DNA of 64,000 nucleotides from Hanleya hanleyi (taxonomy: Eukaryota > Mollusca > Polyplacophora > Lepidopleurida > Hanleyidae): assembly GCA_036873755.1 (NCBI GenBank), contig JAVTVY010037020.1, positions 1 to 64,000 of the forward strand, given 5' to 3'. Numbering within the stretch: the stretch's first letter is position 1; each line of letters begins with the position of its first letter. Of this stretch, positions 10,828 to 22,129 are shown piece after piece. The notes below the pieces were generated by a model. It did not search any database, was not told the DNA's origin, and worked only from the letters and a program-made list of their open reading frames with translations. The position numbers and the translations under genes were made by a program.

Positions 10828-10890
10828 AAGAAAGATGGACAGACAGACGGACAGACAGACAGACAGACAGACGACGCCGACGACGACGAC
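10828..10890. repeat. GACAGACG-type microsatellite
   Basis: A run of GACA/GACG units followed by CGACGACGACGAC. The same kind of tract occurs at 12140-12160 and, on the other strand, at 30240-30270. It marks the ends of a repeated element family. Confidence 0.8.
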
Positions 10891-11343
10891 AATGCCCTTC
10901 GGGCAAGGCAAAGGGTAATAACTAACAGCATAGGGTTCGAGATATACAGATGTATCAAAGAACAAGTAATATTTTTTCAAATTTATATACGAAGCTGTGC
11001 ATCTGAAAACCTCTCGATAACTCCAAGTTATCAGGTCACAGAAACCTGATTCATAGTGAGCAGTTTGATGTTATTCGAGATATGGACTGGATAAGCATAT
11101 ATTGAAGGGCCAAAATGAATGTGACAATACACATCAGTAAGGTACTAAGCGTCTTCATGTATGTTTCAATCAAATAACAGCTGAGATATCATCCACGGTA
11201 CAGCAATACAAAAGTGATTTTTGTATTCCCCTTCATGATGGGAGGGGGGGTGGGGGGGGAGGTGACAGCCGCCAACCTTGGCATTGTGGTACTGATGTGT
11301 TCCATGTTCTCCTAACAGATATGAATAATTTACTTCAACTTAC

Positions 11344-11505
11344 ACTATGTCGCTCAGCCAGTTCCTGTGACACAAAGCCTGGGAGAGGTGCGTCTACATA
11401 GTCTGGGTTGGAAGAAGTTTGTTGCCATACTGTTTCTCCAGAAAATACAACCTTGTGATTTTTTCCATCATCACTATTCGTGAAGACTGCAGTACAGACA
11501 GGGAC
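11344..11505 (-). CDS. Internal exon of the unnamed minus-strand gene
   Basis: Exactly 54 codons, phase 0 at both ends, with a consensus GTAAGTT donor and an AAAACAG acceptor. An alternative acceptor, TTTTAAG at 11528, has a better pyrimidine tract but changes the phase. The peptide begins VPVCTAVFTN and ends VSQELAERHS. I do not recognise the family. It joins in frame with the exon at 14372-14449 upstream and with 8987-9229 downstream, which is the main support. Confidence 0.45.
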
Positions 11506-11759
11506 CTGTTTTACCATACATAGCCACCTTAAAAGACAATGAAACAAGAGTTCAATTGAACCCAAAATATGCCCGTAAAAACATACAGTTGACAAACAAC
11601 ATTTTTATCTCCTGAATGTTGTCCTTTGTAGACAAAGGTTAACCATACAAATGAACCTTTCTGGACTGTATGTAGTTTGTATTGTTGCAATTGTCATAAT
11701 ACTGTACATGTATAAGCTATCATTGTTATGTAAGTGGTGTAGGCAGGTTTGGAAATCAG

Positions 11760-12180
11760 GTTTGGGGGGGAGGGGGATCCCCTAGGGTATCCACTCACCA
11801 AAATTTAGAACTGTAGATAGAAAACTGTCAACGATCAATGATTTCCTGATTTTAGGCAACAGTGACCTTTGACCTCTGACCGCGACCTCAATTTTGGTAC
11901 GCGACACATCGTCTCCACCTAGGGTATCCACTCACAAAAAATTGCAACTGTGGATAGAAAACGTTCAGAGATATAGACCGGACACGAACACTTCAGTGAT
12001 TTCCTGTTTTTTAAGCCAGTGACCTTTGACCTCTGACCTTGACCTTCATTTTGGTACGCGACACATCGTATCCCCATAGGGTATCCACTCACCAAAAATT
12101 AGAACTGTAGATACAAAACTGTCCCAGATATAGACCGGACACGACGGACGGACAGACGGAAACCGCCATCACATAATACG
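11760..12180. repeat. ~165-bp tandem repeat, about three units
   Basis: Three units carry CTAGGGTATCCACTCACCAA, GTGACCTTTGACCTCTGACC and GGTACGCGACACATCG. The array ends in GACGGACGGACAG and a CCGCC...GGCGGGCGTATAA terminus, which looks like a DNA-transposon or Helitron-type end. No gene inside. Confidence 0.8.
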
Positions 12181-12203
12181 TCCGCCTTTTGGCGGGCGTA
12201 TAA

Positions 12204-12517
12204 GTTAGAGAGTGAATAGAATTTAACGTCGCTTTCAACAATATTTCAGCTATATCACGACGAACCAACTAAGCACCACCCAGCCCAGTTGTGTTCCTGC
12301 TACTTCAAAGAAGAGATCTTTGAAGCAGCATGGAACCAGACACCCTCCATCCACCCTATAAACATGGAGGACAGCGCACAAGACACAGACAGGACGCTCA
12401 CATGGTGCAATAAAGACAAGTGATATTACAGTGCTAGACACCACATTATCAAGTTCCTGTTGCTTCTCAGCAAAATGCATTGAAGCAACAGGAACCTGAG
12501 CCCACCCAACCACCCGC
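12204..12517 (-). mobile_element. SINE with GCGACGTTAAA tail, apparently full length
   Basis: On the minus strand the element ends in GATATAGCTGAAATATTGTT, then GAAAGCGACGTTAAATTC and a CACTCTC tail. It is flanked by GGCGGGCGTATAA at 12191-12203 and 12518-12530, which reads as a 13-bp target-site duplication. That word is also a terminal word of the surrounding repeat, so the duplication needs care. Its 3' half matches copies at 34205-34355 and 34636-34805. The head is not recognisably tRNA or 5S. Confidence 0.65.
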
Positions 12518-12536
12518 GGCGGGCGTATAAAAAATT

Positions 12537-13345
12537 CATGTACATCTACACATGGTACCGATCATGTGCAGCAAATATTAAAAGAATTCATTAAAAACTT
12601 TAGGACGAGTTGCATTGACGAAGACAGCAGGCGCCAAATACAAGGATTTCAGACCGAAATCAAGGGGAGTAACTCGAGAAACTCGAAAAAAGTTTGTGCA
12701 CATGTCCACTCGGAACCAATCATGTGTACCTAATTTCAAAAGAATGCAATGAAACCCCTAGGAGTTTCGTTGACGAGGACTGTAGGTGCCAAACAAAAAG
12801 TATTCCGGACTAAAATCAAGGGCGGATAATTAAGAAAACATTGAATTGGTTTGAAATAATTTCATGCGCATCTACACATGATACTGATCATGTGTACCAA
12901 ATTTCAGAAGAATCCTTGAAAATTCTGGGACGAGTTGCGTTGACGAAGACAGTAGGTGCCAAATCCAAGGATTTCAGACCAAAATCAAGGGGAGTAACTC
13001 AAGAAAACGTTGAAGCGGGCCGAAAAAAGGTTCATGCACATCTACACATGGCACTGATCATGTGTACCAAATTTCAGAAGAATCCATTTCAGACTCTGGG
13101 ACGAGTTGTCTTGACGAAGATAGTAGGTGCCAAATACAAGGATTTCAGACCAAAATCAAGGGGAGTAACTCAAGAAAACGTCCACACATGGTACCGATCA
13201 TGTGTACCAAATTTCAGAAGAATCCATTCAAAACTCTGGGACGAGTTGCATTGACGAAGACAGTAGGTGCCAAATACAAAGATTTCAGACCGAAATCAAG
13301 GGGAGTAACTCAAGAAAACGTCGAATCGGGCCGAAAAGAAAAAAG
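12537..13345. repeat. ~170-bp tandem repeat, about five units
   Basis: Units share CATCTACACATGG, ATCATGTGTACCAAATTTC, GGGACGAGTTG, AGTAGGTGCCAAATACAAGG and AAATCAAGGGGAGTAACTC. The array ends in GACGGGCATATAA at about 13391, echoing the GGCGGGCGTATAA terminus at 12191. Open frames crossing it are by-products of the repeat. Confidence 0.85.
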
Positions 13346-13399
13346 TTAACAGATAGAAGATGCCATACCATAATATGTCCAGTCAAATTTGACGGGCAT

Positions 13400-14371
13400 A
13401 TAAAAAGTATTATAAAACATTTCATCAGAACAGGCAATATGGATCTGTTACTGGGAACATATTTGAAACAACTTTGAAACTCTTAACCCCTAATGTACAG
13501 TAAGTCAAGGGTGGCTATAACAAAATAAATCAGGGGACATAACTTTAGATGTTTTGTTTTTTTCCCAAAATAAGCTACAAATAACTGGTTTGGAACCCCT
13601 ATCCCTACAACTGACCAGTGTGACATCCCAGCTCTTAGAAATGAACAGGATATCACAGTTTTTTCTGAGACATGCAGTGATTATAAGATTTCCTCACCTC
13701 CAGGTGTATTCACATGAGGTCCACAAGCCAATCTAATCCATTATCCTGTTACCAATTCACACTGCGTGGGGTCCAATATTTGCCTGTTCCTATAGATCAT
13801 TGTACAAACACAATTATTTATATTAGATAAAACTCAATCAGGGCAGTATACATTCTCTAGCAAATTATTGTTACCTGAAAAGAGAGGCAGAAATGCATTT
13901 TGGTATCAAATTACATTAAAGGAATCTGTCGCTCTGATCTGCCCGATCTTGCAGACCAGTGATGCCACTGAAGACCAGTACATGACAGGCACGAAACACA
14001 GATAGGACCAACAGAATACTGTTAAATGTGACAGTTTTATAGTCTGAAGTACCGGTTACAGAACAGAATTTCATATTTTAAACTGTGCTCTCAGCCTATT
14101 TCACTTGTAAACAGAAAATTCATTCCATTGCAAATAAAAACTAATCTTCCTTTCCATTGAGAGCAAACTAATGGAGGTAAATGTAGGTGAGGTGGCCAAT
14201 GACATACAAGCTATCATACATGTATTTCTAATTTGATGATCATACTTCTAGTCAGCTATGCATTAAACAGAATAAGAAACAAACAAACAATTCATCTTGC
14301 AATAATGAATTGTATCAATGACTAGTAATTAATCAATCCAGATACAGTCATTGAAGGGTTAGTTACTCTAC
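13400..14371. other. Probable intron; no gene seen
   Basis: AT-rich sequence between the 14372-14449 and 11344-11505 exons. A GC-richer patch near 13920-13985 has an acceptor-like edge on the minus strand but no matching donor, so I do not call it. Confidence 0.4.
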
Positions 14372-14449
14372 CTTGGAGTCACTGTTCAAATCTGTATACT
14401 CTTCTGATGGCGGAATGTCCACGACATGCTCTGGTTCCATGACATCACC
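14372..14449 (-). CDS. Short acidic exon of the unnamed minus-strand gene
   Basis: 26 codons, phase 0 at both ends, between an AATTTCAAG acceptor and an AAG|GTAGAG donor. The peptide is acidic (GDVMEPEHVVDIPPSEEYTD, then LNSDSK). It joins in frame to 11344-11505. Its internal ATG could be the start of translation if this is a first exon. It does not join in frame directly to the SAP exon at 16094-16191, so either an intermediate exon was missed or the two belong to different transcripts. Confidence 0.4.
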
Positions 14450-14706
14450 CTTGAAATTATCATTTCAGTCATATGCTTGCCACCTGATAAAAAAAGATGT
14501 ATTCAATATGAGTTTTGCACCCCCCCCCCCACCCATTTTTTTTTTTTTTTTTCAATAATAATAAAAAAAAACATTCCTGGCCTGGAATAGTTTCATATAC
14601 AGAACTTTTTCTCTGTTGTTTCTATATAAACATATATTCTGACCGGACAGATCACTGTATCAAATCTAAAACCAGCGGTCAATAAAATTAACTTCGTGCA
14701 GAGAGA

Positions 14707-15554
14707 GTCGCCAGTTTCGACCCACTAAAGTGAAATTTGCATCTGTTTCAGAAGGAAATGCTTTGATTGGCATATTCATTATCTTGATCGCCGTACAATT
14801 GTCCATTGCCTTTATTAACAAACTAACTTAGCTAGGGATAAATTGAACTGCTGGGAAAATAAAATTACATTTCTTAATGACATGAATGAGAGGTGTCAGT
14901 TCTGACCCACTGTCGCCAGTTCCAATCCAGCCTCATTTTGACACTGACCTTTGAACCAGATATAAACAAATGTAATCGTCAACATGAAACTTTCCGCCAA
15001 AATAGGGTCCTAGCTGGATATTTCATTTTGAATGTCCTTGTCTGATAAGTGAACATCTGACGTTGAAGAATGCGGGTTATCAGCACTCGAGTTACGATTT
15101 TACGTAATGAGCGCTGCATTCGCAAGACATTTTCAGGTCATCTGGACCCAGATTGTTCATCCATGGATGATGGTGGTTTCGGAACTGGGTCTGTCAGTTG
15201 ATGTCAACAATGGAGCAGGTAGCCTTTAGAGAGACACCCCAGTAAATAAATTTATGACAGATACATAGTACCAAATGATAATTATGTGTGAGAAACAAAA
15301 CATCAAAACTTTGATCGGAAGCCCTGGCAGACGACACAGTTTTTTACGGCGAGTCATGGTGTTTGTAATTAGACCGATATAGTCGTGTGTATGGAGTGGT
15401 TCGGCAAAGCTGTCTCCTAATGAAACCAGTGAATGCATAATATAACTTGCTTAAATACACCAAATGTTTTATGATTTCGCGTGATCATGGTTATGACAAA
15501 AAGCAATATTTTGGGAAGTGGGTCGGAACTGACACTGGATCGGAACTGGCGAGG
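14707..15554. mobile_element. MITE-like element with CGCCAGTTNCGA termini
   Basis: The left end reads GTCGCCAGTTTCGACCCA; the right end, reverse-complemented, reads CTCGCCAGTTCCGATCCA (16 of 18 match). An internal relative, CTGACCCACTGTCGCCAGTT, lies at about 14900, and its partner order is repeated near the right end. No convincing target-site duplication is visible. It lies between two exons of the minus-strand gene candidate. Confidence 0.45.
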
Positions 15555-16093
15555 TCACTGTACTGATATCGTGTTGGTTCGAGAACAGGTGATTTCACCC
15601 CTGTACCTAAACGACCAGCTGTCTGAATATCCATCCCGTTTTAGGGACAGAAACTTTTAAACAAATCGGAAATAAACATTCATTTTTTAGGTCATAACAG
15701 TAATAGAGGAACACGGGTCTCACAGAGAACAAAAGATTTGGCTGATCTGTTAGCGAAAAAGCGGAAATTCAACTGGGGGTCAGATAACATGGAGGCGGAT
15801 GGGACACAATTTTGGCTTTGAAAATATAGAACTAAGTATACTGAAAATTACGAAACTTTCAGACGCAGAAGATATCTTAGCTCCCCAACATATTTGTTAG
15901 AATGGTAATTGAGTTGTACTTTTTTATGATCAATCTCATTAACTTCAATGTTTATTTCAGAGGAGGGGGGGGGGGCAGCGGGGGAGTGACGTCATCCCGT
16001 GTTCCAGAATACTGCGAAAAGTTTGTAGGCCACGAAAATGGGGTGCACGTCAATATGTATATAAGATTTGAGAAGTAAATCAAAACACCTTAC

Positions 16094-16191
16094 CGCTCGA
16101 CTAATTCATGTTTTCTTCCCGATAGTTTAGCTTTCCTCAGTTCATCCTTTAGGTCTTTCAGCGTCCATTCTTCGTATTTACATCTGAACGT
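16094..16191 (-). CDS. SAP-domain exon of an unnamed minus-strand gene
   Basis: On the minus strand this exon encodes EEWTLKDLKDELRKAKLSG followed by RKHELVER. This fits the SAP motif (helix-turn-helix, Leu-x2-Leu-Lys-x2-Leu, a Gly-Arg-Lys turn, then ELVER), a 35-residue DNA/RNA-binding module of nuclear proteins. The donor is GAGCG|GTAAGG. The acceptor is either CGCCAAG or ACGTTCAG after the tract GATTTTTCTTCGCC, so the 5' edge is uncertain by 8 bases. No in-frame ATG is seen, so upstream exons are expected, but a transposon array starts 66 bp away (16257). Nothing else upstream on this strand looks like a continuation. Role: inferred nuclear protein of unknown function. Confidence 0.6.
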
Positions 16192-16256
16192 CTTGGCGAA
16201 GAAAAATCAACCAAGTTCATAACGCTTGACAGCAAAGACAACTGCACAACTCCTAC

Positions 16257-16715
16257 AGGGCTCGGACCACTATTAAATTTACATTGACGGCCATGTTAAT
16301 GAAAGTGCACCTGGTTGATTTATTAATTATTTTTGGACTTTCATCTCTTGGCAGTTTGTAGTTCCATTCAAGTCCTGCATCGCCATCTACTTCTTGGCGG
16401 GGGTCGCCCATCAAAATTTCGAACCAGAGCGTCCTGTTGGCAAGCACTGTACTTCCGGCGAATAACTTACCTCCAAAAAGCAGAGTCTACGCACCTGCAT
16501 ATAGTGCCTCAGACTGGCATGAATTATGCAGTGAATTCAAAATAAAAGTCACAACTCAAAAGGGCACTTGTCATGCTTAATGTTGGCCATGCAAGCCCTT
16601 GTCTCATTATCAAAAGGAAGCTGGGGAAAAAATCAACACAAAAACTTGTCCTCTATGGCAGAGGTTATTTAGAGGGGTTAACGGCTAGGGACTTTTTTTT
16701 AGTGGTCCGAGCCCT
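16257..16715. mobile_element. 460-bp TIR element, direct copy 1
   Basis: It begins AGGGCTCGGACCACTA and ends with the exact reverse complement, TAGTGGTCCGAGCCCT, a 16-bp perfect terminal inverted repeat. An internal marker is AGTTTGTAGTTCCATTCAAG. The YAGGG start recalls hAT-type ends, but flanks ACTCCTAC and ACTAGACA do not form a clear target-site duplication. No transposase inside. Confidence 0.8.
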
Positions 16716-17377
16716 ACTAGACACATTAAATTCAACCAATCCAAATGAAATTTGGGAGGCATGTGACCTGTCCACTTACCATTTCATGTTAGCCTATCTG
16801 AGCTACTTCCATCAAATATGTCTCGGAATATGAACCATTAACTACATCTACCCCCATCTTTCTTCACAATACACATGTATTCACTATAGTGTGAGGTGCC
16901 TTATGGCATTGCCTAAACCAAGAAAACTCCTGTCACTGAGGAGCTGATCAGTCTCAAAATCAGTCTCAAAATGGATTCTGCATACATCTGTGAATCCTAT
17001 ACCTAAATAGAAATATCCCTAAACTGTTTCTGGATTTTTCAATAAATTTTTAAAAAAGATGCCAAAAATTCAGATTTTGGGGATTTTTATGGTAAATATG
17101 ATATTTCAGTGGAAAAACTAAAAATGTGTACCTGTCAAATTCTGGTCTGTATGAAAGGGGGACATCTAATACACAAATAAATGCCAGACAGTGGCAAAAA
17201 AAATAAATAGCAAGACCCTGATGTCACTCCTGCATACCATAATACACATGATCATGTGTATCCATTAGGGTGATACGTGCAATACATTACTGTGATCAGC
17301 CTATGATGAAAGGTGTCAGATCAATTGACACACACTTTTGTCATAGAGACAGATAGTATATAAACTTTACCAATTAC

Positions 17378-18630
17378 ATGGCTATCTCATCACATCTCAC
17401 AAAAATCACCAGATCAGCATGCGAAGCTCGAAGAAACTGGACGGAGTTAAGAAAGAGGGCGAGAACTTGGTCACCCGGTTCAAATTGGGTGATAAATTGC
17501 TCCCCCAAAAAGTCTGCCATGCTGGGAGAGACACCCTCAACTTCAGGCATCATAAAAAACTCTGAAGAGATTAAAACAGCTAAACAGAATGAGCCAAAAT
17601 CAGCATGAAAGCTTGGGTATGACAGAGAGGAATTCAGCCATCACCAGAGTTGGTTATGATGAACATACCTACATAATTCTGGATGAGGAAGGAAGGTCTG
17701 GGAAGGCAAAACTATTACATCCGAAGGAGTCGAAGAAGCCGGATTTAGCAGAAAAGTATGCAAAAGGCTCCAGCAGAGCAGGGGAGGATAGGTCTGAGAC
17801 TGTTGCACCATTACACCTACCTGCCCACTTCCACAATTTGCCGTCAGTGAGGTGAAAAGAGGATTATGCTGGAAACAAACTTATGCAGGGGACATAACTG
17901 AAATAGTACAAAGTCTACCTAAGGTGTTGGAGTGAGTGAGTGAGTGAGTGAGTGAATAGGGTTTAACGTCGCTTTCAACATTAAGGTGTTGGATGCAACA
18001 ATTGACTGTTATGATGGAAACTGTGGAAGTTGTGGAAGGCATGCTATAGTTTGTGGTGGAGGGGTTAATACTAGTTGGTGGAAGAAATCTAGAAGTCTGA
18101 GTGCAAACAACATTAAGTGGTTAAATTTGGATGACAATGACAGAATACTGGTGCGAAAAATATTGAATATGAAATTGCATGCAGCAGCCAGCCCTTGAAA
18201 CCAAATTTCAAACACATGTAAGTCAGAAGGAACAAACAGGGCATTCTGTGCCTCAGTGTCAAAAAATATGAACTTCCCTACCAATGCGGCAGCGAGAGCT
18301 GGATCCACAGTCTTAAGACGGGATCTCGGTGAAGGAACATCACAGCATAAGAAACTTGAAGCACTCCCTGCACCCCTAGAAACTGGCTAATATGCCTGCA
18401 AAAACCTACAACAAAACAAAAGCAATGCGATTATGAAAGATCATATAAACAGAGGCCAGAGGTTAAAAGAAGAAAAATCTACAATAAAGCAATTAAACTT
18501 AAAAACTATATAAAAGCTAAGAAAGCTAAAACCGATGCGGATAAGGCAAAAGAAAGAAGAGAAGGCCACAAGAAAAGACAGCTTGGCAAACACATGTATG
18601 CCTGACTTTGAGAAAGACCACATTATAAAG
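17378..18630 (+). pseudogene. Broken Mutator-like transposase, copy 1
   Basis: Fragments in several frames. The first (17378-17855) carries EHTYIILDEEGRSGKAK. The second (17980-18198) carries CYDGNCGSCGRHAIVCGGGV and SWWKKSRSLSANNIKWLN. The third (about 18200-18600) carries NRAFCASVSKNMNFPTNAAA. The CxxC...C pattern with the VCGGGVNTSWW-type block, followed by a SxSKNxNF-type block, resembles the C-terminal region of Mutator-like transposase proteins common in marine invertebrates; assignment is from memory of the family. Stops, frameshifts and a SINE-tail insertion (17932-17981) show it is dead. Confidence 0.55.
17932..17981 (-). mobile_element. 5'-truncated SINE tail inside the transposase, copy 1
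   Basis: A 50-bp insert reading, on the minus strand, AATGTTGAAAGCGACGTTAA followed by a CACTCACTC run, the 3' tail of the SINE family seen at 12204, 34205 and 34636. It is flanked by a perfect 12-bp duplication, TAAGGTGTTGGA, at 17920-17931 and 17982-17993. Confidence 0.85.
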
Positions 18631-19190
18631 AACAAGAGTTGTCTCCCCTGATGCGTTGGACTCACCTGTTAATGCAGGAATTCAGGTGTGACCCTGAACA
18701 AACAATTTGGATACTGTTTACCCAAAAATACATGGCCTGAACATTTCTCCATGGCCCTACACCTCTGTCTCTGATTATTAACAAAGCTGACTTCTGCACT
18801 CAGGTGTGCAATATTGTGACAACTTGACTGATGACATAAGTGGCTTATGTCACTGGTGAATTCTTCTAAATTTATATTATTATGCAAAATAAATTTCAAA
18901 CGATGAACGTGAATTATTCTCCATGTTTTCTTTCCAAAAGGCTGGATATTAATCACTCCATAATGGGGTGGCTGCTTCTTCTGCACCCCAGTCTACAGTA
19001 AACATGCTCCATTCGAGCCTAATTGGCTATTATAATTATTTTTTTCGAAATATTTTGCTCTCCACGTGGTATACAACTCAGCCATCTTTATCACTAAACT
19101 ATGAAATTGACATCAGTGAGAGATTGTCATCCAGCCTCCTTGTATGACTTACCTGAACCGGTGACATATGTATTCTGTGTTTACGCTTTT

Positions 19191-19648
19191 AGGGCTCGGA
19201 CCACTATTAAATTTACATTGACGGCCATGTTAATGAAAGGGCACCTGGCTGATTTATTAATTATTTTTGGACTTTCATCTCTTGGCAGTTTGTAGTTCCA
19301 TTCAAGTCCTGCATCGCCATCTACTTCTTGGCGGGGGTATTTACATCAAAATTTCAGACAAGGCGTCCTGTTGGCAAGCACTGTACTTCCGGCGAATAAA
19401 CTTACCTCCAAAAAGCAGAGTCTACGCACCTGCATATAGTGCCTCAGACTGGCATGAATTATGCAGTGGTCAAAATAAAGTCACAACTCAAGGGCACTTG
19501 TCATGCTTAATGTTGGCCAGCCACAAGCCCTTGTCTCATTATCAAAAAGGAAGCTGGGGAAAAAATCAGCACAAAAACTTGTCCTCTATGGCAGAGGTTA
19601 TTTAGAGGGGTTAACGGCTAGGGACTTTTTTTAGTGGTCCGGAGCCCT
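19191..19648. mobile_element. 460-bp TIR element, direct copy 2
   Basis: Same element as 16257-16715 with small changes, including a one-base insertion in the right terminal repeat (GGTCCGGAGCCCT). It shares its left flank with copy 3 and its right flank with copy 1, as expected if the 2.9 kb unit was duplicated in tandem. Confidence 0.85.
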
Positions 19649-20349
19649 ACTAGACACCATTAAAATTTCAACAATCCAAAATGAAATTTGGGAGACAATG
19701 TGACCTGTCCACTTACCATTTCATGTTAGCCTATCTGAGCTACTTCCATCAAATATGTCTCGGAATATGAACCATTAACTACATCTACCCCCATCTTTCT
19801 TCACAATACACATGTATTCACTATAGTGTGAGGTGCCTTATGGCATTGCCTAAACCAAGAAAACTCCTGTCACTGAGGAGCTGATCAGTCTCAAAATGGA
19901 TTCTGCATACATCTGTGAATCCTATACCTAAATAGAAATATCCCTAAACTGTTTCTGGATTTTTCAATAAATTTTTAAAAAAGATGCCAAAAAATTCAGA
20001 TTTTGGGGATTTTTATGGTAAATATGATATTTCAGTGGAAAAACTAAAAATGTGTAGTGTACCTGTCAAATTCTGGTCTGTATGAAAGGGGGACATCTAA
20101 TACACAAATAAATGCCAGGCAGTGGCAAAAAAAATAAATAGCAAGACCCTGATTTCACTCCTGCATACCATAATACACATAATCATGTGTATCCATTAGG
20201 GTGATACGTGCAATACATTACTGTGATCAGCCTATGATGAAAGGTGTCAGATCAATTGACACACACTTTTGTCATAGAGACAGATAGTATATAAACTTTA
20301 CCAATTACATGGCTATCTCATCACATCTCTAAAACATCACCAGATCAGC

Positions 20350-21570
20350 ATGCGAAACTCGAAGAAATGGAAGCGAGTTGAGAAAGGAAAGCGAGGGAGC
20401 TTGGTCACCCGGTTCAAATTGGGTGATAAATTACTTCCCCAAAAAGTCTGCCATGCACAGGAGACACCCTCAACTTCAGGCATCATAAAAAACTCTGAAG
20501 AGGTGGAAACAACTAAACAGAATGAGCCAAAATCAGCATGGCACCCCAGGTATGACAGAGAGGAATTCAGCAAAGTCACCAGAGTTGGTTATGATGGCCA
20601 TACCTACATAATTCTGGATGAGGAAGGAAGGTCTGGGAAGGCAAAACTATTACATCCGAAGGAGTCGAAGAAGCCGGATTTAGCAGAAAAGTATGCAAAA
20701 GGCTCCAGCAGAGCAGGGGAGGATAGGTCTGAGACTGTTGCACCATTACACCTACCTGCCCACTTCCACAATTTGCCGTCAGTGAGGTGAAAAGAGGATT
20801 ATGCTGGAAACAAACTTATGCAGGGGACATAACTGAAATAGTACAAAGACTACCTAAGGTGTTGGAGTGAGTGAGTGAGTGAGTGGGTGAGTGAATAGGG
20901 TTTAACGTCGCTTTCAACATTAAGGTGTTGGATGCAACAATTGACTGTTATGATGGAAACTGTGGAAGTTGTGGAAGGCATGCTATAGTTTGTGGTGGAG
21001 GGGTTAATACTAGTTGGTGGAAGAAATCTAGAAGTCTGAGTGCAAACAACATCAAGTGGTTAAATTTGGATGACAATGACAGAATACTGGTGCGAAAAAT
21101 ATTGAATATGAAATTGCATGCAGCAGCCAGCCCTTGAAACCAAATTTCAAACACATGTAAGTCAGAAGGAACAAACAGGGCATTCTGTGCCTCAGTGTCA
21201 AAAAATATGAGCTTTCCTACCAATGCGGCAGCGAGAGCTGGATCCACAGTCTTAAGACTGAATCTCGGTGAAGGAACATCACAGCATAAGAAACTTGAAG
21301 CACTCCCTGCACCCCTAGAAACTGGCTCATATGCCTGCAAAAACCTACAACAAAACAAAAGCAATGCGATTATGAAAGATCATATAAACAGAGGCCAGAG
21401 GTTAAAAGAAGAAAAATCTACAATAAAGCAATTAAACTTAAAAACTATATAAAAGCTAAGAAAGCTAAAACCGATGCGGATAAGGCAAAAGAAAGAAGAG
21501 AAGGCTACAAGAAAAGACAGCTTGGCAAACACATGTATGCCTGACTTTGAGAAAGACCACATTATAAAGA
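20350..21570 (+). pseudogene. Broken Mutator-like transposase, copy 2
   Basis: Better preserved than copy 1: the first fragment is open for 146 codons (20350-20790). The cysteine block (CYDGNCGSCGRHAIVC) at about 20943 is unchanged from copy 1, and the following block at 21195 is open for about 85 codons. The frame changes between fragments, and the same SINE tail sits inside. It lacks the catalytic core expected of an active Mutator-family transposase, so the unit is non-autonomous. Confidence 0.55.
20867..20920 (-). mobile_element. 5'-truncated SINE tail inside the transposase, copy 2
   Basis: Same insertion as 17932-17981, flanked by TAAGGTGTTGGA at 20855-20866 and 20921-20932. Its presence at the identical point in both copies dates the insertion before the tandem duplication. 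The GAGT run differs slightly in length and sequence. Confidence 0.85.
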
Positions 21571-22129
21571 ACAAGAGTTGTCTCCCCTGATGTGTTGGAC
21601 TCACCTGTTAATGCAGGAATTCAGGTGTGACCCTGAACAAACAATTTGGATACTGTTTACCCAAAAATACATGGCCTGAACATTTCTCCATGACCCTACA
21701 CCTCTGTCTCTGATTATTAACAAAGCTGACTTCTGCACTCAGGTGTGCAATATTGTGACAACTTGACTGATGACATAAGTGGCTTATGTCACTGGTGAAT
21801 TCTTCTAAATTTATATTATGATGCAAAATAAATTTCAAACGATGAACGTGAATTATTCTCCATGTTTTCTTTCCAAAAGGCTGGATATTAATCACTCCAT
21901 AATGGGGTGGCTGCTTCTTCTGCACCCCAGTCCACAGTAAACATGCTCCATTCGAGCCTAATTGGCTATTATAATTAATTTTTTCGAAATATTTTGCTCT
22001 CCACGTGGTATACAACTCAGCCATCTTTATCACTAAACTATGAAATTGACATCAGTGAGAGATTGTCATCCAGCCTCCTAGTATGACTTACCTGAACCGG
22101 TGACATATGTATTCTGTGTTTACGCTTTT

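Larger units (their letters stand above)
16716..19190. repeat. Internal segment 1 of the tandem transposon array
   Basis: Starts ACTAGACAC and ends TTTACGCTTTT, the same junctions as segment 2 at 19649-22129. Besides the broken transposase it holds AT-rich non-coding DNA at 16830-17380 and 18640-19190. Confidence 0.85.
19649..22129. repeat. Internal segment 2 of the tandem transposon array
   Basis: Near-identical to 16716-19190, with the same contents in the same order and scattered substitutions and small indels. Confidence 0.85.

Noticed and set aside
11235..11262. G-rich runs here and at 15963-15985 and 60349-60362 as possible G-quadruplexes
   Set aside because: They are simple poly-G tracts of low-complexity origin with nothing around them suggesting function.
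12841..13477. Overlapping + strand frames of 91-137 codons
   Set aside because: They run through the ~170-bp tandem repeat and repeat the same peptide in shifted frames.
13920..13985. A further exon of the minus-strand gene
   Set aside because: It has an acceptor-like edge but no donor and gives only short frames ending in stops.
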